NCBI RefSeq assembly: GCF_003144115.1
Contig: NW_020312004.1
Coordinates: 456,506 to 520,505 of the forward strand
Length of the DNA stretch: 64,000 nt
Direction: 5' to 3'
DNA from: Tilletiopsis washingtonensis
Taxonomy: Eukaryota; Basidiomycota; Exobasidiomycetes; Entylomatales
Shown here: in pieces, positions 22,301 to 34,210 of the stretch
How positions within the stretch are numbered: position 1 is the stretch's first letter
How the letters are laid out: each line of letters begins with the position of its first letter
The notes under the pieces: model-generated
Seen by the model: only the letters and a program-made list of their open reading frames with translations
What the model was told of the DNA's origin: nothing
Databases searched by the model: none
Translations under genes and position numbers: made by a program

Positions 22301-23253
22301 GCGACGCCGGCACCGCCAGCTCAGACCTCGAGGCGCTCATGACCATCTTCTACAATTCGGACGCCGCCATGGGCCAGCAGCACCACCAGCCGACGCTGAC
22401 GCACATCAACCCTAACCAAGTCTTTGGCCCGACAAGCGGCGGCAGCTTCGACGCGCCGCCCGGCATGCCGCAGCACGGCATGCTTGGCTCGCTGGCCAGC
22501 TCGGCGACTGACGGCTCTGTGGCCAGCCCGTGGAACCCGTACAGCCCCGCCAGCAGCCAGACGCAGTCGCCCACCGCTTCGACTCCGCCCTTTGCCGCGC
22601 CCGGCAACGGCACGTTCCAGTCGTCACCGCTCGTCAACAACTATGTCAACAAGGTTGCGGCCGAGCAGAAGCCGCCGACCGGCCAGAGCCGTAAGGCAAC
22701 GTCGGGTGCTGCCGCACGCTCAGCGGGCGCCTCGAGCGGCATGCCGCCGCTGCAGCCCAAAGGCACCGAGACTGCCAAGAAGGCCTCCGGTACGAGCGCC
22801 GCAGCGCGCAAGTCGGCCGCTTCAAACTCTGCGGCATCCTCGCCCGGCAAGACGGGTGCGGCAAGCGGCACGGCGACAGGCGCGTCCAGCTCGAGCAGCG
22901 CTGCTGCAGGCGGCGACGGCGGCAGCATGTCGGCTGCCGATCCGCCGACGGTCTGCACGAACTGCAACACGACCAAGACACCGCTGTGGCGCCGCGATCC
23001 CGAGGGCCAGCCGCTGTGCAACGCCTGCGGCCTGTTCCTGAAGCTCCACGGCGTCGTGCGCCCGCTGTCCCTCAAGACGGACGTCATCAAGAAGCGCAAC
23101 CGTTCCGGCGCCGCCAGCAAGGACAAGGCCCGCCTTGCCGCGGCAGCTGCAGCAGCCGCCTCCAAGACGACACCGCCGCCGGCCAGCGCTCCTCAGGCGC
23201 TGACGAGCTCGGCTGCAGCCGATCTGAAGCGCCAACGTCGAGACGTCAAGTAG
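19381..23253 (+). CDS. areA: AreA/Nit2-type GATA transcription factor
   Basis: Global nitrogen regulators of this class bind HGATAR sites and switch on use of secondary nitrogen sources. Exons 19381-20589, 20643-21067 and 21120-23253 give 1,255 residues. Two hallmarks are present. The AreA N-terminal motif lies at about residues 379-416, split by intron 1 ([20 protein letters not shown], then [14 protein letters not shown]). A single GATA finger, C-X2-C-X17-C-X2-C (CTNC...CNAC), lies at about residues 1157-1181, followed by [20 protein letters not shown] and the basic KKRNR. The rest is disordered: a seven-Gln run near residue 55, an acidic EEEDDEE stretch, an Arg/Ser repeat region with AMDWRA twice (about residues 553-575), and Ala/Ser-rich segments before and after the finger. 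The ATG at 19381 is the first in frame. Unlike Aspergillus AreA, it keeps about 50 residues after the finger's basic region, ending QRRDVK. Confidence 0.93.
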
Positions 23254-23600
23254 CGTCTGCAGCGCGCTGCCTCTCCTCCTCCGATCGCGCTCACCTGCGA
23301 CTCACATATACCGAGCTGCCGAAGCCGGCAGCTCCAGCCTCTCGTCTTCTAGACTCGACCCGCCCTGCTATTCCACCCCCTAGACGAGAGCCCTTCTGGA
23401 ACCGGGCCCCCCTTACCTCACGCATCCTCCGCGCCCTACTGAACCGAGCTGGCCCCTCTGCATGTTCCCTTGTCCGTGTACCACCACTGTGCCACCTGCC
23501 AATCCACACTTCTGCGCTACGGAGCATGCGTGATGGTTGGGTATGGTGTGCGACGGAGCCGGGAATGAAGAGAAGGAGAGGTGAAGTGAAGCATGGGGGC
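23254..23600. other. Convergent 3' flank
   Basis: 347 bases between the stops of the GATA gene and the START-like gene; 3' UTRs of both. No gene or repeat seen. Confidence 0.5.
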
Positions 23601-26209
23601 TCAGCGCGACGGCGCGAGGTAGCTCGCGAGCCAGGCAACGTAGCCGGGCGCTGCAGCGGGCTGCTGGTCGGCATCACGAGGCGCGGACGGGAGCGGGTCC
23701 TGTGCTCGGACGTCTTCCTCGAAGAGAGTGTCTCGCTCGGGCGCGCGCTCGAGTGCGCGGGCCTTGAGACGGAGCGGCGGCAGGACGGCGCCGCCGCTGC
23801 TCTTTCCGAGTGAGGCAGGAAAGGGATGCAGCTTGACATTGCTCGGCGAGTAGGCCGCAGTCGATGCAGCAGGAGCAGATGAGGGCGCATGAGCAGACGG
23901 CGGCTTGGCGGAGATCTGCCGCCCAGTGCCGGCCGTCGAGCGTTTGGCGGCGGCCTCCAGAGCCATGCGCGCAGCCGAGAGACATGCGGCGTCTGTCGAG
24001 TCGCCTGCGGAGACAAAGCTGCCCTCGGCCTTGCCCGGAGCAAAGACGACGGAGCTGAGCGCCATCATGCCAAGTGCGAGCGTGTAAGGAGCATGCGCCA
24101 GGCTGCTGCCCCACGAAGTAGAGGAGCCCGCCTGGCTTACACCGCTCTCGCTGCCGAGGGCTGGGCTCGAGTGAGGACTCAGGCTGGTCGAGCGGGTGCC
24201 CAGTGACTGTCTGCTCGACCCACTGATCTTGCTGCGCTGGCTTGAGGCTGTCGTGGCCCCGCTTGCAATTCGCGCCGAGGCGGCACCGGCCAGCACCGGT
24301 GAGCCGTGCGAGACAGGTAGGCTCGCTACTGGCTCGGTCGAAGAGTCTACTTCGGCACCCTCTGCTGGGGCGTGAACGTGGCTCTCGCGCGCTCCAGGTG
24401 CGATCGCCAGAGCCAGCGCGTCGCCGCCAAGCAGCAGCATCGTGCTGAGTCTGTGTGCCTCTTGCTGCGCCCTCGAGAGCGGACGGGCTGGAGTGGCAGA
24501 TGGCTCGATCTTGCTCTGCAGCTGCATATGCACAGCATCTGCAAAGAGCTCTTGGAGCGCCTCGGCCTTGACAAGCAGCTGGTCGGTCCCGAGCGTCGAG
24601 TCCGGGTCGACACGCGGTACAGAGTCGGCCTCGACGAAGGACAGCACACGCGTCATGCGACGAAGCGCAGCTTCGAGGTGCTCGGACGTGAGGCCCGGCT
24701 CGGCGGCCGTTGCGACGCGCAGCCGTGGCAGGCGCACAGCTTCCTCTCCCGGCAGAGACGGAGCAGAGGCCGGAGAACTTGGACAAGTGAGCTCTTCGCC
24801 GCCTAAAGCTCCGCCAGATTCGGCCATCTCGCCTTGTTCCACTGCGACACTCGGGCTTGTTGTGTCCACGCTATTGTCGGCTTCCCGAGGGCCCGAAACG
24901 TCATCGCTCGCTGCGACAGTATCGCGCGGTGCAGCAACGCTGACATCGCCGGACACCTTCATGTGCACCTCGGTGCTCTGGCTTGGCTCATCATCGGCGC
25001 GACGTTGAGCAATGGCATCCGCGCCTCCAGTCCCTGCAATGATCGGCGGCTCGGGCTCTGCTGTGGCCGCCTGCGGCTTGCTAGACGGCGCATCCGACAC
25101 ATGATCGCGAGTCTCGGTCGAGGATGGCGCCGGTGTGCTGTCCTCTGGAAGGTCTGTGCTCGGTGCGCTCGATGGTGCCGCGGCTGGCTGGGCATCGGCG
25201 GTGATGCGCTCCACCTGCGCGACGATGGTCTCCAGACTCTTCGGCAGACGGCGATCGGCACCGCTGACGGCCTCATCGCGCACCTCGGCCGCGAAGGCCT
25301 CGGCGGCGCCGCGCTCCGGCTGGTAGGCCTGCGCCGCCTTGGCGACGGCCTTGAGGCTGCGCGGCACGAGCGACGAGGCGACGAGGCGCACTACGGCGGC
25401 CGGACACCACAGCGCCGCATCGCCGAGGTGCGACAGCTGCGTGAGGCGGCATGCGGCGCCGCCCGCCTCGCCCTCGAGCAGAAAGCCGGACAGCGAGATG
25501 CTGAAGACGGTGTGCGTGGCGCTGGGCGCGTGCGGCAGCGACGTCGAGAGCGACGCGAGGCGCACGGGGTGCGAGGCCGTCGGCGGCAGCAGCACGTCGA
25601 GCGAGAGGAGGTGCAGCAGACGCGGCTTCATGACCATGAACCTGCGTGTTGTGTCAGCGAGAGCGCCATGGAGCGTGCGCTGCAGGTGGCACAGGGCACC
25701 CGGCTGCCGCACAGGCCTCGACCTCGCAACCGCCATCTACAGCCCTGCCTCCAGGCATACATCTCACCAGCCCTCTCCACGCTCCACACTCACACACTGC
25801 CAAAGGCGAAGCGCTCGCGGCGCGCATTGGCGGCGGCCAGCGGCGCCACACGCGCCAGCACGGCGGCGTCCTGCACGGCGCCATCCCAGCGCGCGCGCAG
25901 GCGCGGCTCGGCGAGCAGCGGCCAGAGCACGTGCGGCGGCGCGGGCACGGCGCTCTGCACGCGGAAGAGGGCGGCGTCGGCGGCGTGGCGTGCGACGCTG
26001 AGTGCCGGCGCCGGGCCCGCAGCGGCGGCGCTGTGCAGCGGCTGCCAGCTGGCGGGCGGCGCGTCGAGGAGCGCGAGGAAGGCGGTGAGCAGCGCCAGCG
26101 CCTGTGCCGCCAGCGCCGGTGCGGCCAGCTCGGGCACGTCGTCGTCAGCAGCGCGCTGGCTGCCGCTGCCGGGCTGCGGGCGGGGTGCGCCACTGGCAGC
26201 GGCAGGCAT
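23601..26209 (-). CDS. START-like lipid-binding domain protein with long disordered tail
   Basis: Two exons (26209-25794 and 25641-23601) give 818 residues. The N-terminal 250 residues resemble a START-type fold: ADAALFRVQSAVPAPPHVLW, PLLAEPRLRARWDGAVQDAA, an Arg-rich strand before the splice site, then MVMKPRLLHLLSLDVLL and a C-terminal helix region VVRLVASSLVPRSLKAVAKA. START domains bind sterols or phospholipids in a helix-grip pocket. The assignment rests on the pattern PxxxLWPLL...RxRWD, so it is moderate. Residues 260-818 are Ser/Ala/Pro/Glu-rich and disordered, with short conserved-looking helices (SEHLEAALRRMTRVLSFVE; KAEALQELFADAVHMQLQSK). Intron 25642-25793 is 152 bases. The C-terminus ends YVAWLASYLAPSR. 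No membrane segment is evident, which sets it apart from the Lam/Ltc sterol transporters. Confidence 0.65.
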
Positions 26210-27613
26210 GGCGGGGATGGAGGAGCAGAGGCAAGCGGTAAGGGTGCTCGTGTGACGCGGACACGCGCAGGCGTGAGAGCAACACACACGCGCGCTGCGC
26301 CGCCTTCCCCGCACCGCCGCCGGCATCGCGCAACACGCGCGACCGTTGCCGGTATCGGCAAAAAGGTGCAGCCTGCCTCGGTGAGGGCAGAAGAGGCCAT
26401 ACGGCTGGCGGGCTAGGGGTGTTGCATGCAACTCCCAGCGTGGAGGGTTATGTCACCACGCGAGTGCGGCGCAGGCTGTGCTGCGCCGCGGTGCCCACGA
26501 GGCGGCTGCCAGGTGCAGTGGCGACGACGCCCGCGGCGCGAGAGTTGAACGCTCGCAGCGCCGCCGCCGCGCACGCAGACGGGTGTATCTGCGGCGCAGG
26601 GGCCGGCCGCTGCCCCATGCACAGGTGTTCTTGCGAGCGCCGGCCGCGAGAGGCGCCTCAAAGCGGCTTGATTGGCGGGCCAGGCTGGCCGGCGCGTCCC
26701 CTGAGCCGACAGCCCTCGGCGTCGCACTGGACGCGCGTGCCTGGCGAGCGTGGCAGGGTGCAAGGGTGCAGCTCACACACGCCTTCTGTGCCGTCCCAGC
26801 CTCATGGCAAAGCTGCCGCCCATTCGGGACGCTCCAGAGGCCTACGCACAGAGCAGAGAGAGGGCCATGCTCTATGCCTCGTGGGCCCGCCGCACCGCCC
26901 GCGCCAGGCGCCGCCACGCGCGCACCCGAGGAACGGCCGGCCGCAGCGCTGGCGGCGGCGCCGTCATCGGCAGGACAGCTCGCAGCGGCCACGCCGGCGC
27001 ACCGCACGCCAGACGCTGCGCTGGCGCTGCCGCCATCGGGCCGCCGCCGCAGCTGCGAGCCTGAATGCTGCCTGCTGCGAGGCGCTCCCTTCGCCTTCTC
27101 TCGAGTCTGCCCCCGGTCGCTGCGGCAGAGCCGGAGATATGCCGCTGCGAGGAGCGGCGGCGCAGCATCAGCGTTGGGGTGCCGCGCTCTCGGCCGCGGC
27201 GCTGCTCGGCTGCCGGCTCTCGGCCCTCGCCGCGCAGGCGATTTCTCCACGCCGGCCGCCTGCCGCCTCTGCCGCGCGCCGCCTGCGCTGTCGCGCGCCG
27301 TGCCTTGCGGCGTCTCGCGCCGGCAGCGCGCCGAGCCCCGCTTCGCCTCTGGGGGCCGGCAGCCTGCTCCTCGCTGCCTTCCCGGCAGCCTTCGCACCAC
27401 CACCGCCGTCACCTCAAGCTCGCTGCCTCATCACCTGCCTGCCGCTCTGCTCGTCTTCCGCACCGACGCATCTGCACATCTGCTCTGCCGCTCGGCACTG
27501 CTCCTGCACGCCGCTGCTGGCGCCGCCCCGCACCTGCGCCGAGCGAGCCGGGCACGGCGGCCCTGCTGCCATAGTCACGCCGCTGCTCCGTCGCAGCAGC
27601 ACACTCGCCGCGC
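26210..27613. promoter_or_regulatory. Divergent promoter region between START-like and pantothenate kinase genes
   Basis: 1,404 bases between two divergent starts. Extremely GC-rich; a plus-strand frame runs open from 26419 through 28200 but matches no family and crosses the kinase's introns, so I treat it as a composition shadow. A CT/CG-rich leader precedes the kinase ATG. Confidence 0.5.
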
Positions 27614-30292
27614 ATGGCCGCAGCGACTGCATCGCCGTCGTCGGCCGCTGCTGCTGCCGCTGCCATGGCGGCCGCTGCGGCGAGCGTCGCCGCTCCTGTG
27701 GCGCTGCCCGTCACTGTCGACACCACGTGCGTGTGTGCCGTGCTCTGCTTGTAGGCGCCTCACTAACCTCTGCGCCTGCCAGTGGCGCACAGATCCTCGA
27801 GCCTGACGCCGAGCCGGCGCCTGGCGCCGCCTCTGCTGCGCCGCCCAGCACGCAGGCGCAGCGCGACGGCCGCGACATCTACCTGCCCAACCACGTCGAG
27901 AGCGTCAGCCACATTGCGCTGGATGTGAGTCGCCGCTCGTGGCTCGTGCATGTGGACGTTGCTGCCAGGGCAGTGGCTGCGCTGGTCGCTGCGCTGCGGT
28001 CGGGCCGGCGGCGGGTGCAGCTGCGCCTGCGCTTGCGCGTGCAGGTGGGATGCGCGGGCTGCACAGCCGAGCGCTGCTGGGCGGACCACGCCGCTGGGGC
28101 CTGCTGTAGCTGCAGCATACAGCAGCACGCTGACACGTCGTGCGCAGATCGGCGGCTCGCTCGCCAAGGTCGTCTACTTCACGCATGCGTGCTCGCCTGA
28201 GAGTGCAGTGGGCAGCGGCGAGGGCGCCTCGAGCTCAGCCACACCGACGCTCCCGCTCTCGCCCGCTGTCGCCACGCCCGACACGCCGACGCAGGTCGCG
28301 TACACGGCCGACGGCGCCGCTGCCGTGCCGTCGGGCACGCTGACGCCGACGAGCATCTCACGCTCGCCCTCGTGGCTGGCTCCTGCAACTGCAGGCGCGT
28401 CGAGTTCTGCAGCGTCGGCGCTGCGCTCCACAGTGCTGGCGCGCCGCTCGCTGCCCGCGGCGCTCCCCGGCGGGCGTCTCAACTTCATCAAGTTCGAGAC
28501 GGCCGACATTGCCTCGCTGCTCTCCTTCCTCCACACGCTCATCTCGAGCAGCGCGGCGGCGAACCGCGTGTCGCTGGCCGACATGCGCCGCTCCGTGTGC
28601 CTCTCGGCGACGGGCGGCGGCGCGCACCTCTTCTGCGAGCGCCTGCAGGCCGAGCTCGGCGTCGAGGTGCGCCGCGAGGACGAGATGCGCGCGCTCATCA
28701 CGGGCCTCAACTTCGCCACGCTCATTCCCGACGAGGTGTTCAGCTATAGCGACGAGCTCGTCGCCTTTCTGCACTCGCCGCTGCCGGCCTCGTCGTCACC
28801 GCCGCCAGGCGGAAAGGCGCGCGCCTCTGGCTCGCGCTCGACCTCGCCGCCCTCGGCGCCCTCGCCTGACCCGCTGCCGCGCCCGTCAGCCGACCCGCCG
28901 CTGTATGCGCCCGTGTACGACTCGCAGCCCTCGCCGCGCCTGCCGTGCCTGCTGGTCAACATCGGCAGCGGCGTCAGCATCATCAAGGTCGACGACTTTG
29001 GCGCGTACGAGCGCGTCAGCGGCACCAGTCTTGGCGGCGGTACGCTGTGGGGTCTGCTGAGCCTGCTCACGGACGCGGACAGCTTCGACGGTGAGTGCGC
29101 GCGCACAGCGAGCCACAGCAGGTGTATGCTGACGCGCGCGCAGAAATGCTCGACCTGTCCACGCGCGGCGACAATGCGGCCGTCGACATGCTCGTCGGCG
29201 ACATCTACGGCTCTTCGGACGCGCTCTCGTCGCTCGGCCTCAAGTCGAGCACGATCGCGTCGAGCTTCGGCAAGGTGTTCCGCAAGGAGGGCGGCGGCAA
29301 GCGCGAGCGGCGCAAGAAGTTCCGGCCCGAGGACATCTGCAAGAGTCTGCTGTACGCGATCAGCAACAACATCGGCCAAATAGCGTGCGTATCGCTCTGT
29401 GTTGTGTGCGCCTGGGCATGCTGACACTCTGTGCAGCTTCATGAACGCGGAGAAGTACAACCTCGACCGCATCTACTTTGGCGGCTGCTTCATCCGCGGC
29501 CACCAGGCGACCATCTCGACGCTCTCGTACGCCATCCGCTTCTGGTCCAAGGGCACGAAGCGCGCCTTCTTCCTGCGCCACGAGGGCTACCTCGGCGCCA
29601 TCGGCGCCTGGCTGCGCCATGTCGGCGATCCCGCGCCGCGCGAGGCGTCAGGAAAGGGCTTTGCGAACGGAGACCGGCCCCTCGGCGTCCCGACGCCCGT
29701 GGCGGAGCTGCCCGAGCCGAGCCTCACGAACGGCTTCCCATCGCCCGCGGCACGCCACGTGTCCAATCCTCTGGCCGCACCGCAGGCCCGGGCGCCATTC
29801 TCGCCGCTCGCGCAGAGCAATGGCGACGAGCCGCCCAGCGCCCGGCGGCCAGCACTTTCGGCTTCGATGCCGCCGGCGCTGCTCGAGGCTCTGGGCGGCG
29901 TTTCGCTGGATGCGCACGCGCCGCCGCCGGCTCTCGCCAACGGTGATGCGCACGAGCAAGAAGAGCACGAACCCGATGCAGCGGAGGAAGAGGACGAGGA
30001 CGAGGATGAGGAGGCGCCCTCGGACCTGGCTGCGCTGCTTGCGTCACTCTCGCCAGAAGATGCCGCCCTGCTCGGGCCGCTGCTCAGCTCGGGCCCTGGC
30101 AGCAAGGGCGAGCCAGACGTGCTGGAGCTGCTAGCACGCATGGACGCGGCAGAGGACGCAGCAGTCGGCCTCGAGGAGCGCCTCGACGGCTTCCTGGGCC
30201 GCCTCGACGGCCTGCTGCAGGAGCAAGAGGCCCGGCAAGGCGAGCAGCCGTCAGACGGCGCGCAGGAGCACAGCAGCCCGCGGCCACAATAG
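27614..30292 (+). CDS. CAB1: Type II pantothenate kinase with large insertions and acidic C-terminal extension
   Basis: Pantothenate kinase phosphorylates vitamin B5, the committed step of coenzy­me A synthesis. Exons 27614-27726, 27783-27924, 28148-29090, 29144-29384 and 29437-30292 give 764 residues, about twice the yeast enzyme. Core motifs in order: [17 protein letters not shown] (ATP-binding ASKHA loop, split by intron 2), [83 protein letters not shown] and [12 protein letters not shown], ending in [19 protein letters not shown]. Extra material: an Ala-rich N-terminus, a Ser/Thr/Pro-rich insert of about 85 residues right after the first motif, a second insert near 28790-28910, and a C-terminal extension of about 220 residues (29620-30292) with a long Glu/Asp run and a coiled-coil-like end. 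Intron 1 has a textbook CACTAACC branch site. Confidence 0.94.
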
Positions 30293-30384
30293 AACATCGT
30301 CACCAGCATCTCTACTCTGACACTGAGCGTGCTGATCGTCGTGCACTGGCCTGAGTACGCATGACATTTGCTCCTCGCCCCCTC

Positions 30385-31999
30385 TCACTCCTGCTCCGGC
30401 TCAGCCATGACCGTCTCGTCGCCGGGCGCCGCCTCCTGGAACGGCTCGGCGAGCGCGGCGTCTGGCGGCAGCTCCTTGCTGGCCAAGTTGACGCCTGGCG
30501 ACTTGGCTGGCCGCGGCTCGTGCTCTGCGTCTGCATCAGCCGGCGCCTGCGCTTCTTCTGCCTGGGCGGCACGCTTCATGCTTTTTGTGCGCCGCGCCTC
30601 GCCCTTGCTGCTCTTGCCCTTCTGCGGCGACCCTTGCGGCAACGCAGCGGGCACGTCTGCTCCCTCTTCGCTGCCGTTGGCAGTGCCGGCTGCGTCATCG
30701 CCAAACGAGGGATGGTCGCTGCTGAGCACGTGCACGCCGTTGGACGCAGCGCCGTCGAGTGACTCGTCGGCGTCGACGGGCACAGTCTGCGGCTCGTCTG
30801 CGTCGCCGACGAGCTGCGCGTCGCGGCTCTTTGGCCGCCGCGGCAAGTCGTCCTCGTCGTCGAGCGTGCGCGACTCTGAGAAGGACGGCGCCGGCGGCAG
30901 CGAGTCGGTGTCGAGCAGGTCGTACGTGGAGACGAGCGCGAGGAAGCGCGCATATAACGACGTCTCGGCCTGGCGCAGGGGTCAGCCGGGCACTGCGGCG
31001 CCAGCGCGTGCGACTCACCTCGCACTCGAGGAAGACCTGCCGGTGCTTCTCCCACGCATGCACGAAGCAGCGGCTGACACGGCGTGCGGCGCTGCCAAAG
31101 TGGCGCAGCGACGTCGTGGGCACGTAGCTGCGGCTCGGGAAGTGCCGCGCCGACGAGAGCAGCGCGGCCGTGGCGTCGAGCGTGTGTGTGACGTAGTCGA
31201 TGGCGCAGCACTGGCGCTCCTCGCCGTGCGCCGCACACAGATACTCCCACTCGTGCGCCGCCATGCCGCTGCAGCCCTCAGAGGTGGAAGAGCACGAGGC
31301 CTGCAGCGCCACGAGCCACGGCGACGTGAAGTCGCGGATCAGTCGTCTGGCAGGAGGTGTGTGAGCATGTCTGCAGAAGGGAAGCGCAGAAACGGGATCG
31401 TGCTGGCCAGGACTGCAGCCGCACCGCTGTTCGGCGCCCACTGCGCTCCCAGTGCTACGCCGATGCGCTGCTACGCCGCTGCGCCCATGAGCTGCTTGCG
31501 CATCATCGCTGCGCTGCTGGGCTGCACCGCCGTGCACCGCCGTGCACTGCTCTGGGCTGACGTGCCGACCGCACCTCTGCATCACCCTGCCACGCCATGC
31601 GCGGCGCTGCACCAGCCTTGTGCCCTCAGCGTGACACCGTTCTCTACTCCGCCGCCGTGCTGAACACGTCTGCGCCGCGCTGCATCGCCTCGCCAGCCCG
31701 CACGCCGCGGCGTCTGGCCCGACTCACCGCAGCTGCTCGTACACCCACACGTCGGTGTCGACGTCGGCGTCGCGCGGCGGCTCCTCCTCGCCGCCGGCGC
31801 CGCCGAGCAGCAGCGCCGCGTGCGCCGACGGCGGCGGCAGCGCCACGAGGGCGGCGACGTCGTGCGGCGCACTGCGCACGCGCGCCTCGAGGAACTCCTG
31901 CAGCGCAAACGGGCCGTCGAGCGCGGCGAGGGGCTGCGCGGCGGCGGGAAAGGCGGGCGCGCCGCGGCGGACGCGCGGCGGCGGTGCGGCTGCGGCCAT
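30385..31999 (-). CDS. Mob1/phocein family protein
   Basis: Mob proteins are small zinc-binding adaptors that activate NDR/LATS kinases or join STRIPAK complexes. Exons 31999-31728, 31346-31019 and 30969-30385 give 394 residues. The Mob core is at about residues 60-215: WVYEQLRRLIRDFTSPWLV, HEWEYLCAAHGEERQCCAID, YVTHTLDATAALLSS, FPSRSYV, LRHFGSAARRVSRCFVHAWE and KHRQVFLECE. The Cys and His residues of the zinc site are visible (EWEYLCAAH, CCAIDY, HAWEKHRQ). The MAWEYLC/CCAIDY arrangement and length resemble the phocein/Mob4-like or fungus-specific subgroup more than Mob1 itself. After the domain comes a 180-residue disordered, acidic and Lys-rich tail. Intron 1 (31347-31727) is 381 bases. Convergent with pantothenate kinase, 92 bases apart. 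Confidence 0.85.
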
Positions 32000-32751
32000 G
32001 CTGGTGGGTGTGGTGGTGCGGAGGCGAGTGTCGGATGATGCGCCGGCACCTGCTGCTGCTGCCCGCCAACACGCGCGGCCCGAGCGCGCCTCTCGCTTCA
32101 TGCTTCGCGCGACACCCCTGAGCGCGCCTCGGCCGCCGGCGCGCCGCCCGCCGCATGCACCGCCAGGGCGCACCGGGCTGGCACGCCAATGCTGGACTGC
32201 GCCTGGCACAGCTCATCCCCGCTGCTGCGCTTCAGCATGTCTGCGTCCAGCACACGGCGCATCGCCGCCCGCCCGATGCGCCGCGAGCCCATCGGCGTGC
32301 TGCTCGCCGCGGCGCGCGTCTAATTTTAGCTCGCCTCTTGGCGCCTGGCTCGGGTCGCAGTGCGCCCTCGCGGCATCAACCGCAGAAGGAGGAGACGCAA
32401 GAGATGCTCGTGCTCGCTGTCCTGCGCCTCTCTGCCAGCATCAGGGGCATGCGCTGCCGCTGTGGGCGCTGTGCGGGCAGGCCGGCGGCCGTACCGCTGC
32501 GCTGGGCGGCCGTGTGCGACTCTGGCGATGCTGCGCGCGTCGCGCCAGCTTGTGCGTCTCGGCGCCTGCGCGGGACGTGCACGTTGCAGCGCCAGCAGCA
32601 TCAGCAGCATCAGCCGCGCTCTCTCTCTTGGCACCTTCCTTCCCGCACCCAACCCCACTCCACTGCGCCTTCCGCCTCGCTTCACATCAGCCGCAGTTGC
32701 GCACTCTTGCCTCACCGCACCGCACCTCCGCGCGCCGTCCGCCTGCCCAGC
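32000..32751. other. Divergent promoter between the Mob-family gene and the RNASEK-like gene
   Basis: 752 bases upstream of both genes. No supportable gene; the open frames across it are GC shadows. The last 100 bases before the ATG at 32752 are C-rich. Confidence 0.5.
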
Positions 32752-33068
32752 ATGGCTCTCCGTCCGCTCGTCCACCCGGGCCTGGGTGCGTGCGCCCGCG
32801 GCCGCTCCTGCGCCCGCCGCTGCTGACGCCCCACCCGCCAGCCGGCTGCTGCACCGTGCTCTCGCTCTTCGGCGTGCTCATCCTCGCCATCATCGGCCTC
32901 GGCTTCGCGAGCAACTGGGAGGCCTTCATGGGCTCCACGGGCGACCCCGCCGACGGCGCCGCCGTCGCCACGACGTGCTACGTCGCCGCCCTCGTCTTTG
33001 CCGGCTTTGCCTTCTTCTGCGGCTGCCAGCTGGGGCACGCGCGCTACAGCCGCATTGCGCTCGACTGA
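32752..33068 (+). CDS. RNASEK-like small membrane protein (V-ATPase subunit f type)
   Basis: An 86-residue protein from two exons (32752-32785 and 32842-33068). It has a short N-terminus, the motif GCCTVLSLFGVLILAIIGLG (first membrane helix), a polar loop (SNWEAFMGSTGDPADG), a second helix (CYVAALVFAGFAFFCGCQLG) and a short tail HARYSRIALD. The CC-x-x-LSxxGV start and two-helix hairpin match ribonuclease kappa, whose fungal counterpart is subunit f in the V-ATPase membrane sector. The match rests on length, topology and the N-terminal motif. In yeast this gene is tiny and often missed. The ATG is the only in-frame one; the 56-base intron has GTGCGT and a CTGAC branch site. Confidence 0.75.
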
Positions 33069-33738
33069 GGTGCGTCGCCGCGGAGCGCGCGGGTGCGAGG
33101 AGCGCGGAGATGGCGACGGGCGCCCACAGTGGAGGCGGCTCGACCACCGCACTGAGTGGTCGCAGGCGGTCGGCGACAGGGACTCAAGGGCCGGCGAATC
33201 GCACGGCGGATGTTGCGGTCAAGTGCGCTTCGCATGCAGCGCTAGGAGTGGGTGGCGCTGCGCTGGTGGACAGACGGGCTTGTACTGCGGCTTGAAGAGC
33301 CACGGCTGACCGCTCTTCTCCTCCTCAGCATGCCACACCGTGCTCAGGCCTCTCTTCGCTCTGCAGTGCACTCATCATGCAGCAGCAACGAGCCCTCGAC
33401 AGTCGGCGCTCCATCCTCTGCCTCTTCTTCGTCACGTGTAATTTAGTCTCGTCTGCAATACGCTCGCTTCCTGGACCGCGGCTGCTTGGTCGATGCTCGC
33501 CGCACAGAGAGTCTCAGAGGACCAGATGCGGGCAGAAAGCTGACTGCAGCGTTCACGCGGGCTGGCCGGACAGCAGCTGCTGATGAACGCGCCAGGCGGC
33601 TTTGCGGTGCCGCGGCATCCGGCTCCCACATCCGCGCACCGGACGCCGTCGAGGACAGGGGCCGCACCGATCACCGAGCCGCCGCTGGGCTTCGCTGATC
33701 TTTCCACACTGCCACGACCTCTCCATACAGAACTCAGC
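33069..33738. other. Intergenic
   Basis: 670 bases between the RNASEK-like gene and the first Myb-like mini-gene. No domain-bearing frame, tRNA or repeat seen. Confidence 0.5.
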
Positions 33739-34210
33739 ATGGTGGGTCGCTGCTCCATGCTGCATCTTGCACTTGCTCTGATGCAGACGCGGCCTTAGCC
33801 AGCCGACCGCACGCCCAAACGCGAGCCAGGAGCAGGCGCCAGCACGGCCGCCAAGCCGGCAAAGAAGCGCAAGACGGAGAGCTGGACGCCTGGTGCGTGG
33901 CCCAGCCCGCCTGCGAGAGACGGCGTCGCTGAAGACGCACCGGCAGAGGAGGAGCTCATGCTGGTCCGTGCCGTCATCGACTTGGCGCTCAGCAACATCC
34001 CTGCGCTCGTGCGTGCGCCGCGTCTGCCTGCGTACGACGCTGACGGTGATCATCCAGCACGAAGCCTCGGGCCTCAAGGGACGGCGCGGCAACTCTTCCG
34101 TGAGGACGGCGGGTAGCGATGTGGTCCGCGGCACGCTCACGCCCCGCGCCCAGGTGAACATGAAGCTGCGCAACCTGCTCAGCCGCTTCGAGAAGTCGGG
34201 CAAGCTCTGA
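33739..34210 (+). CDS. Myb/SANT-like mini-protein A (tandem pair)
   Basis: Family not recognised; the closest pattern is a degenerate Myb/SANT three-helix domain. Exons 33739-33741 (ATG alone), 33799-33892, 33935-34008, 34058-34099 and 34154-34210 give 89 residues. Residues 1-30 are basic (KRE, KPAKKRKT). The domain reads SWTPDAPAEEELMLVRAVID, LALSNIPAL, HEASGLKGRRGNSS, then VNMKLRNLLSRFEKSGKL at the C-terminus. A Trp at helix 1, acidic residues, a Leu/Val-Ala stretch, GLKGR and a basic last helix match a Myb-like layout, and the basic leader suggests a nuclear or DNA-bound protein. Exon 1 ends right after ATG (ATG|GTGGGT...CCTTAG|CCA). Mini-protein B just downstream has the same exon layout, phases and a 42-base fourth exon, so the two are tandem duplicates. 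Confidence 0.65.

Noticed and set aside
26419-28200. 593-codon open frame on the plus strand
   Set aside because: Crosses two well-supported introns of the pantothenate kinase gene and has low-complexity Arg/Ala/Cys composition; no homologous motif.
31755-33068. 437-codon plus-strand frame ending with the RNASEK-like protein
   Set aside because: Only the last 75 codons are real (exon 2); the rest is antisense to the Mob exon and upstream DNA. The ATG at 32752 plus a GT-AG intron explains the start.
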